DNA from: Actinernus sp. WN-2022
Lineage: Eukaryota; Cnidaria; Anthozoa; Actiniaria; Actinernidae
Direction of reading: 5' to 3'
DNA: 64,000 bases
NCBI GenBank assembly: GCA_030867875.1
Contig: JAOWCC010001589.1
Coordinates: 72,625,537 to 72,689,536, forward strand
The stretch's first letter is position 1, and the number at the start of each line of letters is the position of its first letter. The notes under the pieces were generated by a model. That model did not search any database. It saw nothing but the letters and a program-made list of their open reading frames with translations, and was not told where the DNA came from. Made by a program: the position numbers and the translations under genes. Below are positions 36,810 through 48,442 of the stretch, one piece after another.

Positions 36810-37517
36810 TATTGGGTTATAGTCGATCGAAGGCAGACTTTAATTACCTTTCGGCTTTTGCCACCATACATTACATATATGAATGTTTATTAATTAATTA
36901 TTTAATTAATCTGTTTAATCATGTTCTTTTAAAAGGCACATCACTTCATTCTTTATTATTTTCACATATGAATGTTTATTCTTTTGCTTATTTTACTTTT
37001 ATTGAAAGAACACCTAAAAAAATGCCTTACTTTACTTGTTATATTTACAACGGAAGTGATTTATCCACTAAGTGAACCGGAAGAAAAGCGCTGTGCTCAG
37101 CACCTGTTTAATTTTTTCTTCATCGCGCAGCCGATGTGTCTTACCAGAGCCTCCGATTTTTCAGTTAGTTGAGGAGGCACTGGGAACGACAATGATGAGC
37201 AGCACGCCGAAAATATCTTTTCTTGGACAAACAATGGCTTCTATAATCATTATCTGCTGTGGTTTCAAGAAAAAGAAACAAACTAGTCCAAGCTATAAAC
37301 GCCAATTCAAACATCGAGTTGTCCGCCATTTTTTTTCTGAAGTTTTGAGCATGCGCTGTGAGGACTGTAGCCAGATTTTGGCTACAAACCTCATTTGCAT
37401 AACTGGAGTTTCCCAGAGCCTTACGATTTCGTCGAGCATGCGCAGTAAGAAATAAGAGAAGGGTCTGGGGTCGAGAATGACCGTGCAAACTGCCTGAACC
37501 AGTGATTCAATCAATTT

Positions 37518-38010
37518 TTAACTCGTGGATGCGCGCAAGCGCAGAAACGAGTTAACGGTGTGGTTGGGGAAATCGTGTCACTCGCTGGGGCAGACTTCAC
37601 CGTTTGTAACCTGAAATGTTATTGGTTACCCAAACAATAGCCTACCCCTTGCCTACCCCTAAAACAACAATGGGATTCATTATCAGTGAAGTCCAATAGG
37701 ATACGACCTTAAAAACAGTGAAGTCCAACTTCACTGCTCGCTCGCTCACTGGTCCTCACTCACTCAGATGTTAGTAGAATGAAATACTTGGAATGTCAAT
37801 TGAAAGATAATATTAATCGATATTTAATTTAATTAATAATTGAAGATCGATATGCAACATTAATTGCTGTTGGAATTGACGTTGATCAAGGCGTCATCGT
37901 CGGATGCCCAAGCCACTAACTACTAACTATAAAGTGAGCGTGGTACTTCAGCACTTCAGCACCATGATGGTTTTTAACTCGTGGATGCGCGCAAGCGCAG
38001 AACACGAGTT
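37518..38010. repeat. Repeated GC-rich motif pair
   Basis: aactcgtggatgcgcgcaag followed by cgcagaa and an acgagtta end occurs at about 37520 and again at about 37977 in the same orientation. Each copy is itself a small hairpin (aactcgt/acgagtt). Purpose unknown. Confidence 0.6.
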
Positions 38011-38169
38011 ATTGGGGTTAGTCTTCCAAGCTAATTTATTCATCGTTTTATGGTGTGTAGATAGTTTTTTTCTGGGTACATCGGGGACTGCCCGTTGGCT
38101 GTCCGAATAGTGTTCGATTTTCCGAAGATATATTGACGGAGTTTTATGGTACGCATCCAAATTTGGTCA

Positions 38170-39125
38170 TGCTGGAGAAAATGTAATGACGGTGCCCTTC
38201 TAATGCCAGACACTTCAAACCTGGACAGACATGGTAGTGGGTCCCTATCAATCGTAACGATGACGTCATCTGTCACGTGATTTGAGGTACATGCCCATGT
38301 CGCCCTCGTTTCTAATGCCAGCCGGCTCAAACCTGGACAGACATGGTAGTCGGTCCCTATCATGCACCTAGTGGTGGTTACGTCATCGGTCACGTGATTT
38401 TAAGTACATGCCTATATCTCCCTCATTTCTAATGCCAGACAGTTCAAACTTGGACAGGCATGGTATTGGGTCCCCACAAATCACTTGTTAGCGATGATGT
38501 AACGATGACGTCATCGGTCACGTGATTTTAAGTAGATGCCCATATCTCCCTCATTTCTAATTCTAATGCCAGACAGTTCAAACTTGGACATGCATTGGGT
38601 CCCCACAAATCACTTTGTGGCGATGACGTCATCGGTCACGTCATATTAAGTACATGCCCATATCGCCCTCATTTCTAATGCCAGACAGTTCAAACTTGGA
38701 CAGGCATGGTATTGGGTCCCCACAAATCACTTAGTGGCGATGACGTAACGATGACGTCATCGGTCACGTGATTTTTAGTATATGCCAAAATAGCTCACTG
38801 ATCTTCCACGAGTTGCCCTTAGGGCCCTATATTTAGTTTCTTGTCGACTGTGCCCGAGTGCCAGCCGATAGTGACGTAAACCCGTACGTTTTCATGCCTA
38901 AGGTGCTCAAGTATTAATGGAAGGTAGCTCAAACTTTCACAGACATAGTATAGGGTTCCCCATCAATCGTTTAATGGTGATGTCGTAACAATGACATCAT
39001 TGGTCACGTGATTTGTAGTACATGCCCGGATCTCCCTCGTTTCTAATGCCAAGAGGCTCAAACTTTGGCAGACATGGTATTGGGTTCCCATCAATGACGT
39101 CATCGGTCACGTGATTTTACAGGCT
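38170..39125. repeat. Minisatellite with CRE and E-box sites
   Basis: About seven copies of a 115-130 bp unit, with ctaatgccagacagttcaaa, ttgggtccccacaaatcac, gatgacgtcatcggtcacgt and gatttt. Most units carry TGACGTCA followed ten bases later by CACGTG. Copies diverge and spacing varies toward the right end. Confidence 0.85.
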
Positions 39126-39321
39126 ACACGGCCTGTCACAACAGCAACATATAACTTTAACTTTAACCACTTCCTCATGTTTACCCTTGAGAACACACTA
39201 AAATACACTTTACACCCACGAGTTTGCCATTGCGGTGGTATGTTTATTCTGGGCCCGGTTCGGAGCAAGCGCTAAATCTGTAATTCTAATATGTACAGTT
39301 TAGCCTCCAAGAGGCTCTTAG

Positions 39322-39528
39322 GGGTGGTTTTCTGCCAAAATAAATTCGGATTGGGCTATCTGTGGTGCGCGGTCAAAATGGGGCGAGGAGAAAAGGGAAG
39401 AAGGGGAGGGGAAGGGGAGAAAAGGAGATAAGACCCACCCCCCTCCTTCTCTTTTCTCCTCGCCCCATTTTGACCGGGCGCCACAGGTAGCCCAGCCCGA
39501 AAACAAATTTGCAAAAAACCACCCATAG
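39322..39528. repeat. Fold-back MITE
   Basis: ggggtggttttctgccaaaa-type left arm and gcaaaaaaccaccc right arm; inner gtcaaaatggggcgaggaga pairs with tctcctcgccccattttgac. Confidence 0.85.
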
Positions 39529-39824
39529 ATGCCCGGGGTAGCGCTTACCCTTGCTTTGAACAACTGGGCCCTGGAATATGGTCGCTTATCCTGAAGTTTA
39601 TTACCAGAGATTTATTACCTAGCTTCTACTGGAGCTTCTAATTTCTCCACTAATTTAGGCGCGAAGCGTCGTCGGCGAAGAGCGGAAGCGACGAGAGAGG
39701 AAATAACCTCTGGTGGTAGCGGTTGAGAATGTCACTTCCATGTTTGGATCAGGTACAAATTTGTACCTCGATGCCGATTGGTTCTCTATGCAAAGTCATT
39801 GAATATTTATATTCTGCCGAGGGA

Positions 39825-40658
39825 ATGTGAATACTTTGTTCTACGCTTGTTTGACTTGTTTGAATCGATATCGTGAAAATTTGACTTTCCTGACCCATGA
39901 CCGCGTAAGTAAAAGCCTGGGTCGATTCCTGAGATGACGTCATATAATTAATTCGACTTTTCAATAATTTGAAGAAATACTTAAAGTGCCAGTTTATCTT
40001 TGATATCGATTGTACACGAAGTGGATAGTCCAAATGTAGAATATTTCTTGGTTTGGGTGTTGCGTCTACGAGATATAAAGGTTTATATTTCCAATATGCT
40101 AATGATGTGATGTCATCACCGACATCACTTATTATACAAAAGCATGCTGGTGGAGACAAATTACCTAGTTTTAAATTCTAAGTTATATTTGAAGCTTATC
40201 AAAGTGATATTACAAAAAAATATTCTAAATTAGAAAATAGCTTAATTTACAAGCACAAAGAAATTCAGCAAATGTCGGTGATGACATCACATCATTAGCA
40301 TATTGGAAATATAAACCTTTATATCTCATAGACGCAACACCCAAATCAAGAAATATTCTACCGTTGGACTATCCACTTCATGTACAATCGATATTATGTA
40401 TATTCGATAGCATGTATATCGATAGCATGTATATTCTCTATAAATCGATGCTGTTGTGATAGAAAGGCGCCATGGAGAATAATACATTAATGAGATAAGT
40501 GAACAAGTCCAAGGACTACAGAAAAGTTGATCAAACAACGTATATATTGATAATCTAACAATGTTCAGGAATCGACCCAGGCTTTTACTTACGCGGTCAT
40601 GGGTCGGGAAAGGTCAAATTTACACGATTTCAAAGCGTAGAACATAAAGCATTCACTG
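39825..40658. repeat. Fold-back MITE family A, copy 3 (longest)
   Basis: Arms of about 300 bases: gacccatgaccgcgtaagta with tacttacgcggtcatgggtc, and tttgggtgttgcgtct with agacgcaacacccaaa. This is the best-preserved copy of the family. Confidence 0.85.
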
Positions 40659-41160
40659 AAAACCACAACTTTCTTCACAGAAGTACTCAAATTAAACGTT
40701 TCGAAGGTTCATAGCTATAAAAATTGCAAAAGGGTGATAGTCAGTTTATGGTATGCCTCCCGTGAAAGTGCCGGTTTTGTTGGGTTAAATGGCTAATTCC
40801 AAAAGGACGCTTTCGCACTTCACATTATTGAGCAAGAAAATCAAAATGCTAAGCGCGGCGCCAACCCGCTCACCCTGTTCAGCCGGTTGATCACACCACT
40901 TGCATTTCGTGCCGGAGCCGTTCCGGTCGGAGCTGCTCATCCATACCTCATTAATGACAATGACCGAGGCAGAATAATACACGATTGGTTTAATTATGTC
41001 ACCAAATTAGTGTATAGAAAGAGATAATAAATCTTCGGTGAATAGTCAATCGAACACGTCCGCAGTTTTATGTAGATCCCTAAAGGATAACGATCTATAA
41101 ACTAAGAAAAAGGCAATAACATCTGTGGCATACGAAAGCCGAGGAGGGACATGCATTTCT
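40659..41160. other. Intergenic, nothing recognised
   Basis: No repeat arm, coding frame or RNA gene recognised apart from short low-complexity stretches. Confidence 0.45.
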
Positions 41161-41710
41161 GCCTTAACTTTTCGCATTGCTGACTTAACGTTTCGCATTG
41201 CTGACTTAACGTTTCGCATTTCCGTCTTAACATACGTATTTTATCATTATCACTATTTTGGTTTAATTCTGCTGGGTTTTTTTTATATTAGGTAATTATT
41301 TTTAGCATTAGGACACCTTGTTAACATTTTATCCATACGTATTTTATCATTATCACTATTTTGCTTTAATTCTGCTGTTGTTTTTTTATATTAAGTAATT
41401 ATTTTTAGCATTAGGACACCTTGTTAACATGTTATCCATACGTATTTTATCATCATCACTATTTTGCTTTAATTCTGCTGTTTGTTTTTTATATTAGGTA
41501 ATTATTTTTAGCATTAGGACACCTTGTTAACATGTTATCCCTACGTATTTTATCATTATCACTATTGTGGTTTAATTCTGCTGTTTGGTTTTTATATTAG
41601 GTCATTATTTTTAGCATTAGGACACCTTGTAAATATTTGTTGATATTATTGTAAAGCGCTTTTGGTCTCTGAAAGAAAGAGAGCTATATAAATAAACTAT
41701 TATTAGTATT
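41160..41710. repeat. Tandem repeats ending in a LINE-type tail
   Basis: First three copies of a 21-bp unit (taacgtttcgcattgctgac), then four copies of a roughly 109-bp AT-rich unit with atacgtattttatcattatc and gcattaggacaccttg. The end (aaagcgcttttggtctctga, then tatataaataaactatta) looks like the 3' end of an L2/CR1-type LINE. Confidence 0.75.
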
Positions 41711-42190
41711 ATTAAATCAGCTATTGTTTTACCCTCAAATTCCCCAATTTCAATTTCTCTCAACCGCAAAAATGCCGCATTGCATAATAACTGCTTGTTG
41801 AACTAACCTCGTTTGAGCCAGTAATATTCTCCGAGAACTTTGATTCGACAGTAATCTAGAAAACATATTCGATATTAGTAAACATCCACCATTTACAAAT
41901 TAAAAATAACAACCTCACAGAACAAAAACTATTGAATTAATATCACATTTACGGGGGTTTCTCAGTGTAAGCATGTCCTGAAATTGTTAAAGCAAAAGTG
42001 CACTTGAAAACACTTGAAAACTTCGCTAAATTCGCCATTAAGTTCAGGTGTATTTAGATTCGTTCTATTAATGATTTGGGATTTAAAATGGTTAGGTTTT
42101 TTTCAAATTTGGGGGTTAGGTTTAAGAAGGTTTGTATGAAAATTCGACAAAATGAATTATTAATATGCTTACACTGAGAAAGCGCCACAT

Positions 42191-42385
42191 TTACTTGCTT
42201 ATCCTTTCCGGCCGCCAACTTTGTAACACTTTGACACTCAAACCCGTCTTATGTTGACTGCGGAGGTACTGCTCGTTGTACGTCGCCCAAGCAGTTTCTT
42301 CTGCCATGAGTAGGGCTCTAAAACGTTTTGTGGGTGGATCTTCGTCATTCGGTCTCCGCTGCAGAAGAGCCAAATAACTTAACAT
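42191..42385 (-). CDS. Possible isolated exon
   Basis: On the minus strand an acceptor-like ttggctcttctgcag is followed by RRPNDEDPPTKRFRALLMAE and ETAWATYNEQYLRSQHKT. The composition looks coding, but there is no partner exon and the product is not recognised. Confidence 0.3.
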   Translation of the reverse strand: MLSYLALLQRRPNDEDPPTKRFRALLMAEETAWATYNEQYLRSQHKTGLSVKVLQSWRPERISK

Positions 42386-42519
42386 GCAATGCTACACACA
42401 AATACTTCATAATTCATTTCGGTGTTTAAGCGTATTTATTCGTGGAATGTTCACCTTTGAAACTTCCAGAAAAAATATATAGATGGTTTGCACTCAATCC
42501 CCAGAGATTCAAATGACAA

Positions 42520-42605
42520 AGGGCATGGCGGCCATGTTGGTGTACAGAACAAAAGGAGCTAACGAAGAATCTATTGTTAACTGTACACCAACATGGCGGC
42601 TATGA
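42520..42605. repeat. Small fold-back with GATGGCGGC-type motifs
   Basis: atggcggccatgttggtgta pairs with tacaccaacatggcggctat, relatives of the 8847-9452 arms. Confidence 0.75.
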
Positions 42606-42959
42606 CGTCACGTACAAAGGGTCCATTGCATTGTCAAAACACTGAGTTCACACAATGCAAAATCCTCGGCATTGTTTCACGGCACTTGGATCTGGATACC
42701 GTGTCCAACACACTGGCTCGGATTAGAACTACTACAACAAGAACTAAGAAATAGCTAAGGAAAAAAACCTGCTTTACTGCATGAATGTCGCGTGTAATCC
42801 TTGCTTCGTATTACGTCGTGGTTCAAGACTTTCCGTATAGACCATTGCCATAAATGGCGCCAAATTTGAATAACCATTGTTTAGAAATCTTTAGTCTCAC
42901 ATTCATGTGAAAGCGTGGAAACGTGAACACGAGGCTTCATTATTATGTCAGTTGAATAC

Positions 42960-43020
42960 ACCTAGCTACCATAAACTTTTAATTCTTCAAAAACGTGCAC
43001 TTCGCTTAATACACCTTATT
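42960..43020 (+). pseudogene. LINE reverse-transcriptase fragment (LQKRALRLI)
   Basis: Reading PSYHKLLILQKRALRLI, a hallmark of the C-terminal part of CR1-like non-LTR reverse transcriptases. It lies upstream of the 112-bp satellite, whose unit encodes the next part of the same protein. Confidence 0.6.
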
Positions 43021-43439
43021 CCAATATGGCTGCTCTTATTTGCATAATGGCAATTTTTTTTAGGATATTAGAAGTGAATGCCGTCTTTATAAAAGCATGC
43101 AAAAGTAAGTAATACTGAGCAGTTTGAGAGTTTGGTCTTTCATTGTTGCAAAGTTATTGACATTTGAAAACAGTGTAAATCACGAAAACGAGGCTAGTAG
43201 GTATAACTGGCTCAAACCCATACAAAACTCTATATATTGAAATCTCAATAACTTAGTACCATTTTATGCTATCACCCCTAACATTCAGAGTATTGCTAAT
43301 CTTGGCATACTCTTTAACGTGGTAGTATTCAACTGTTATTCATACTGCTCTCTATACTACTCAAACAAGATTTGCCATTTTGGAATAAGGTGTATATATT
43401 TTGCTAAAATGAGAGAACATGCTGTCCCATTCTCCATTC

Positions 43440-45900
43440 AATCTAACGCGAATTAACACGCTTCATGTTATCGTTCTTATACTTTCAATCTCTCAGTAAC
43501 TTAATGCGTGATGTTCATAATCGAACAGCTCCATTTAGCATTCCGCAACACTTCTTCATTCAATCTAACACGCTTCATGTTATCGTTCTCATACTTTCAA
43601 TCTCTCAGTAACTTAATGCATGATGTTCATAATCGAACAGCTCCATTTAGCATTCCGTAACACTTCTTCATTCAATCGAACACGCTTCATGTTATCGTTC
43701 TCATACTTTCAATCTCTCAGTAACTTAATGCATGATGTTCATAATCGAACAGCTCCATTTAGCATTCCGTAACACTTCTTCATTCAATCGAACACGCTTC
43801 ATGTTATCGTTCTCATACTTTCAATCTCTCAGTAACTTAATGCATGATGTTCATAATCGAACAGCTCCATTTAGCATTCCGTAGCACTTCTTCATTCAAT
43901 CGAACACGCTTCATGTTATCGTTCTCATACTTTCAATCTCTCAGTAACTTAATGCATGATGTTCATAATCGAACAGCTCCATTTAGCATTCCGTAACACT
44001 TCTTCATTCAATCTAACACGCTTCATGTTATCGTTCTCATACTTTCAATCTCTCAGTAACTTAATGCATGATGTTCATAATCGAACAGCTCCATTTAGCA
44101 TTCCGTAACACTTCTTCATTCAATCGAACACGCTTCATGTTATCGTTCTTATACTTTCAATCTCTCAGTAACTTAATGCATGATGTTCATAATCGAACAG
44201 CTCCATTTAGCATTCCGTAACACTTCTTCATTCAATCTAACACGCTTCATGTTATCGTTCTCATACTTTCAATCTCTCAGTAACTTAATGCATGATGTTC
44301 ATAATCGAACAGCTCCATTTAGCATTCCGTAACACTTCTTCATTCAATCGAACACGCTTCATGTTATCGTTCTCATACTTTCAATCTCTCAGTAACTTAA
44401 TGCATGATGTTCATAATCGAACAGCTCCATTTAGCATTCCGTAACACTTCTTCATTCAATCGAATACGCTTCATGTTATCGTTCTCATACTTTCAATCTC
44501 TCAGTAACTTAATGCATGATGTTCATAATCGAACAGCTCCATTTAGCATTCCGTAACACTTCTTCATTCAATCGAACACGCTTCATGTTATCGTTCTCAT
44601 ACTTTCAATCTCTCAGTAACTTAATGCATGATGTTCATAATCGAACAGCTCCATTTAGCATTCCGTAACACTTCTTCATTCAATCGAATACGCTTCATGT
44701 TATCGTTCTTATACTTTCAATCTCTCAGTAACTTTATTTTGTAAATGCATGATGTTCATAATCGAACAGCTCCATTTAGCATTCCGTAACACTTCTTCAT
44801 TCAATCGAATACGCTTCATGTTATCGTTCTTATACTTTCAATCTCTCAGTAACTTAATGCATGATGTTCATAATCGAACAGCTCCATTTAGCATTCCGTA
44901 ACACTTCTTCATTCAATCGAACACGCTTCATGTTATCGTTCTCATACTTTCAATCTCTCAGTAACTTAATGCATGATGTTCATAATCGAACAGCTCCATT
45001 TAGCATTCCGTAACACTTCTTCATTCAATCGAACACGCTTCATGTTATCGTTCTCATACTTTCAATCTCTCAGTAACTTAATGCATGATGTTCATAATCG
45101 AACAGCTCCATTTAGCATTCCGTAACACTTCTTCATTCAATCGAACACGCTTCATGTTATCGTTCTTATACTTTCAATCTCTCAGTAACTTAATGCATGA
45201 TGTTCATAATCGAACAGCTCCATTTAGCATTCCGTAACACTTCTTCATTCAATCTAACACGCTTCATGTTATCGTTCTTATACTTTCAATCTCTCAGTAA
45301 CTTAATGCATGATGTTCATAATCGAACAGCTCCATTTAACATTCCGTAACACTTCTTCATTCAATCGAACACGCTTCATGTTATCGTTCTCATACTTTCA
45401 ATCTCTCAGTAACTTAATGCATGATGTTCATAATCGAACAGCTCCATTTAGCATTCCGCAACACTTCTTCATTCAATCGAACACGCTTCATGTTATCGTT
45501 CTCATACTTTCAATCTCTCAGTAACTTAATGCATGATGTTCATAATCGAACAGCTCCATTTAGCATTCCGTAACACTTCTTCATTCAATCGAACACGCTT
45601 CATGTTATCGTTCTTATACTTTCAATCTCTCAGTAACTTAATGCATGATGTTCATAATCGAACAGCTCCATTTAACATTCTTAACACTTCTTCATTCAAT
45701 CTAACACGCTTCATGTTATCGTTCTTATACTTTCAATCTCTCAGTAACTTAATGCATGATGTTCATTAAATCGAACAGCTCCATTTAGCATTCCGTAACA
45801 CTTCTTCTTTCAATCTAACACGCTTCCTTTATCGTTTTTATACTTTCAATCTCTCAGTAACTTAATGCATGATGTTCATAATCGAACAGCCCATTTAACA
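43440..45900 (+). repeat. 112-bp satellite derived from a LINE coding segment
   Basis: About 22 copies with period 112, containing catgatgttcataatcgaac and catttagcattccgtaacac. One frame of a unit reads NLMHDVHNRTAPFSI and HFFIQSNTLH, which matches the RT C-terminal region expected between the LQKRALRLI segment before and the WNGIP segment after the array. Copies differ by few bases; the last ones are degenerate. Confidence 0.85.
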
Positions 45901-46085
45901 TTCTTAAAAAAATTAAGAAAACCTGCGAAACACAAGTATATAGAACCCGTTCTACAACAAATTCATATTATTGTATCAAGCTCTCAAGAACAAAGAAATT
46001 GAGAACATCGTTCTCAAATCTGGAATGGAATCCCATATTCTGTTAAAGTACTAGCTAAAGCTCAACTCAAACGTAAATTAAAATA
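45901..46085 (+). pseudogene. LINE reverse-transcriptase C-terminal remnant
   Basis: One frame reads TRSTTNSYYCIKLSRTKKLR and TSFSN; a shifted frame continues IWNGIPYSVKVLAKAQLKRK. Both are typical of the end of CR1-like ORF2; one frameshift separates them. Confidence 0.65.
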
Positions 46086-46567
46086 CCGTATTTCCTCGAT
46101 TAATCGCCCCCCTTGGCAACAAAATTTGAAATAAGCGCCCCCCCCCCTCAATTAAGCGCCCCCCCTCCCCTCCCCCAATAAATATGGCACAGTAAGAGAG
46201 ATGGCACACAACTTGCGTTTTATTACAAAGTTACGGCATGTTCCTATATGTAGTACCGTATTAAAGTTATGTTTGGCTGATAAGGGAAATTAGTTTCTTT
46301 TCTTCCAACTCACATTCCGTGATTATTAAGTCCATGTGCTTGCATAGCTCTTGTACCCGAAGCAGCTCGTTCTTCAGCCTTCTTCCCATTTCAACGCTTT
46401 GGGTAAATGCTGTGAAACAGCCGGGGACGACAAGACCAATTTCCAGTTTCCGTGAGCTATTAAGCGCCCCCCCCCCCCCCCCCCCCCCCCCTCCCTCGAT
46501 TAAGCGCCCCCCTTGGCAACATTTTTTTTAATAAGCGCCCAGGCCGCTTAATCGAGGAAATACGGTA
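46085..46567. repeat. Fold-back MITE with C-tract
   Basis: taccgtatttcctcgattaa pairs with ttaatcgaggaaatacggta-type right end; inner parts carry ataagcgccccccttggcaa twice. A run of about 20 C lies near 46467-46490. Confidence 0.85.
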
Positions 46568-46649
46568 CCTGCTTTTTAAAATACTTAGAGATGAAGATAG
46601 TACAGTATTACTAATTCGAGGAACAATTATAGAATACCCGGCCATTTGG

Positions 46650-46760
46650 GTCATTAAAAATTCATTTTCTCAAATTTTCATACAAACCTTCTAAAAACCT
46701 AACCCTGAAATAAATAAATAAACCTAACCATTTTTTACTCCAAATCACTGATAGAACGAC
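46650..46760. repeat. Dispersed repeat, inverted relative to about 42060-42170
   Basis: tttcatacaaaccttct and aaacctaaccattttt match, in reverse complement, aaaatggttaggttt and agaaggtttgtatgaaa near 42085-42140. Confidence 0.65.
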
Positions 46761-47385
46761 CTTACATACACCTTCACTATAATGGGGAATTTAGCATAGT
46801 TTAGCACAGTTTTCAAGTGATCTTTTGAAGTGGCCGGGTATTCATAGTTATAATTGTTCCAATTGCGGGTGGCAAGTATTTTAAATAATCTTGTATCCTT
46901 GTTGTTATTATTGTCTTGGCTCGTAGAGAGTTTCTCGGGAATAGCGCTAATGATACATACCCACTGCGTCTGCGTATATTCTCTTGTGAACTTGATTTCT
47001 CGCGTTACACCCCGTGATATCATTCAGAGCCCGGTTGTTCGAAGCAAAGGTAAGTGCTACCCCGGGGATAAACGCTAACCTGAGCCGGGTTAAATTGTTT
47101 GTATCTCGCCCTTGCTCCCAGGGTTTTTCTCCCGGTTCTCCGGTTTTCCTCCCTCCAAAACATTAACACGCTAAATTCTAATTCGATCTGTGGTTTTATA
47201 GCCGGGTCCTGGCTTTGATCAGCCTCTATGGTTGTTTCAGGTCAAGTTAGAAATGCAGTGTTGTTACAGATTACGATTACGTCTACAGATTTAGCGCTAT
47301 CATAGGGATAAAGTTACACTTGCTTCAAACAACCGGGCTCAGATGAATTAATAAGTTCTTGCTAGCTAACAATAGGAGATCATTA
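46761..47385. other. Intergenic region 3' of the DUF229 gene
   Basis: Contains gagcccggttgttcgaagca and its partial inverse cttcaaacaaccgggctc at 47325-47343, so a further fold-back element of about 320 bases may be present (47028-47343). No gene seen. Confidence 0.5.
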
Positions 47386-48442
47386 CTAACAAAGGCAATA
47401 ATCTCGTAGATGAGGGCTCTTGTCCACTATACAGTGTGGTAGGTCACCGTACGAATTGATTCTAATGATGTTTTTCGACACGTCGTATTGTCTTCGACGA
47501 TTTATCCCAACTGTGGTCTCGAAGATTCCGTCTCCTGGCCTGGTGGCAAACTGGATCTCGTAACTACATTCTGATGAAGTAAAGTATTCGTCAAACATTA
47601 CTTTGCCAATGCCTACGCCATCTCCACCGATGATTTGTGAGAAAGATTGCAGCTTTTTCGCTGGCATTATTTGGGCCGCACTAATGACTCGTTCAAAAGT
47701 GACTTCCTTACATAGCTTAGAAGCAGTAGGGTCACTGCTCAATCGGCGGTTGACTGCCTTCACAGCACTTTTCGCGCCCTCTATGGCATGCGTGTGGGAC
47801 GTGATTATACTTCGTCGTTCAATGCAGGGACAAAAATGTTCGGGTACATTGGCATCTGCACATGTGCGATCCTTGGGTAATGATCGAAACAGTGACACTC
47901 CAGTGGTGTTGTAAGGGGTGGGATTGCCATCAGAGAAGCTTTGTAGATGAAGGAATGTAGCGTGCAGTTCAAACGGAGAGATGAGAATTTCTGTATTCGC
48001 TTCAAAGTTTTTCATTCTCTCTGGAAACTTTTCTTAAACCACTCGGGGAAATGAACTGAAAGAAAGGGCAAAGACTCTTCGATTTTCCCTTGAATCGAAG
48101 AGCGGCTGCCGCCAAACCTCGGTCCGTGATCACCCATCACGATGAACATCGTATTGTCCAGAAGTTTCTCGTCATTTAATGACTTAATAAGTGCTGCGAC
48201 TTCTTTATCTGCCACTCCAACATGACTCATCGTCTGATGGCACAAGTCCGACATAAACGTGAACCCAAATTTTCGCCTTCCTTTGTACGACTTCATGAAA
48301 CTTTTCAAGTAGTCCAACTGAATTCGAAACTGTGGTTGCGAGCCATGGCAAAGCAAGGCACTTGGTGGGTAGTGCCATAAAGTTCTGCCGTAGTGGTCCG
48401 CTGGCTGTTTGGAGAATCCCAACAGACGAAGATGAAATGCAC
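47386..48442 (-). CDS. DUF229 gene, C-terminal exon with apparent frameshift
   Basis: Acceptor tgtttacaag. The first part reads GAFHLRLLGFSKQPADHYGR and MGDHGPRFGG, then VHFPEWFKKSFQRE and a stop at 48012-48014. The continuation MKNFEANTEILISPFELHAT lies in another frame whose ATG overlaps the stop (ATGA). Family order suggests one protein, so a one-base indel is likely near 48005-48015; it may be an assembly error next to a run of A. Confidence 0.8.

Larger units (their letters stand above)
35097..37466. mobile_element. DNA transposon derivative with 64-bp TIRs, nested inner repeat
   Basis: The ends agacccttttcttatt / aataagagaagggtct (35097-35160, 37403-37466) are inverted and include gcgcatgctcgacgaaatcg. 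Inside is a second inverted pair (35989-36040 and 37137-37188: gttcccagtgcctcctcaac). Between them are a plus-strand RecQ-like helicase remnant and a minus-strand zinc-finger-like frame. No transposase was identified. Confidence 0.7.

Noticed and set aside
43440..45900. Possible CRISPR-like array
   Set aside because: Units are contiguous 112-bp repeats with no variable spacers, in a eukaryotic genome.
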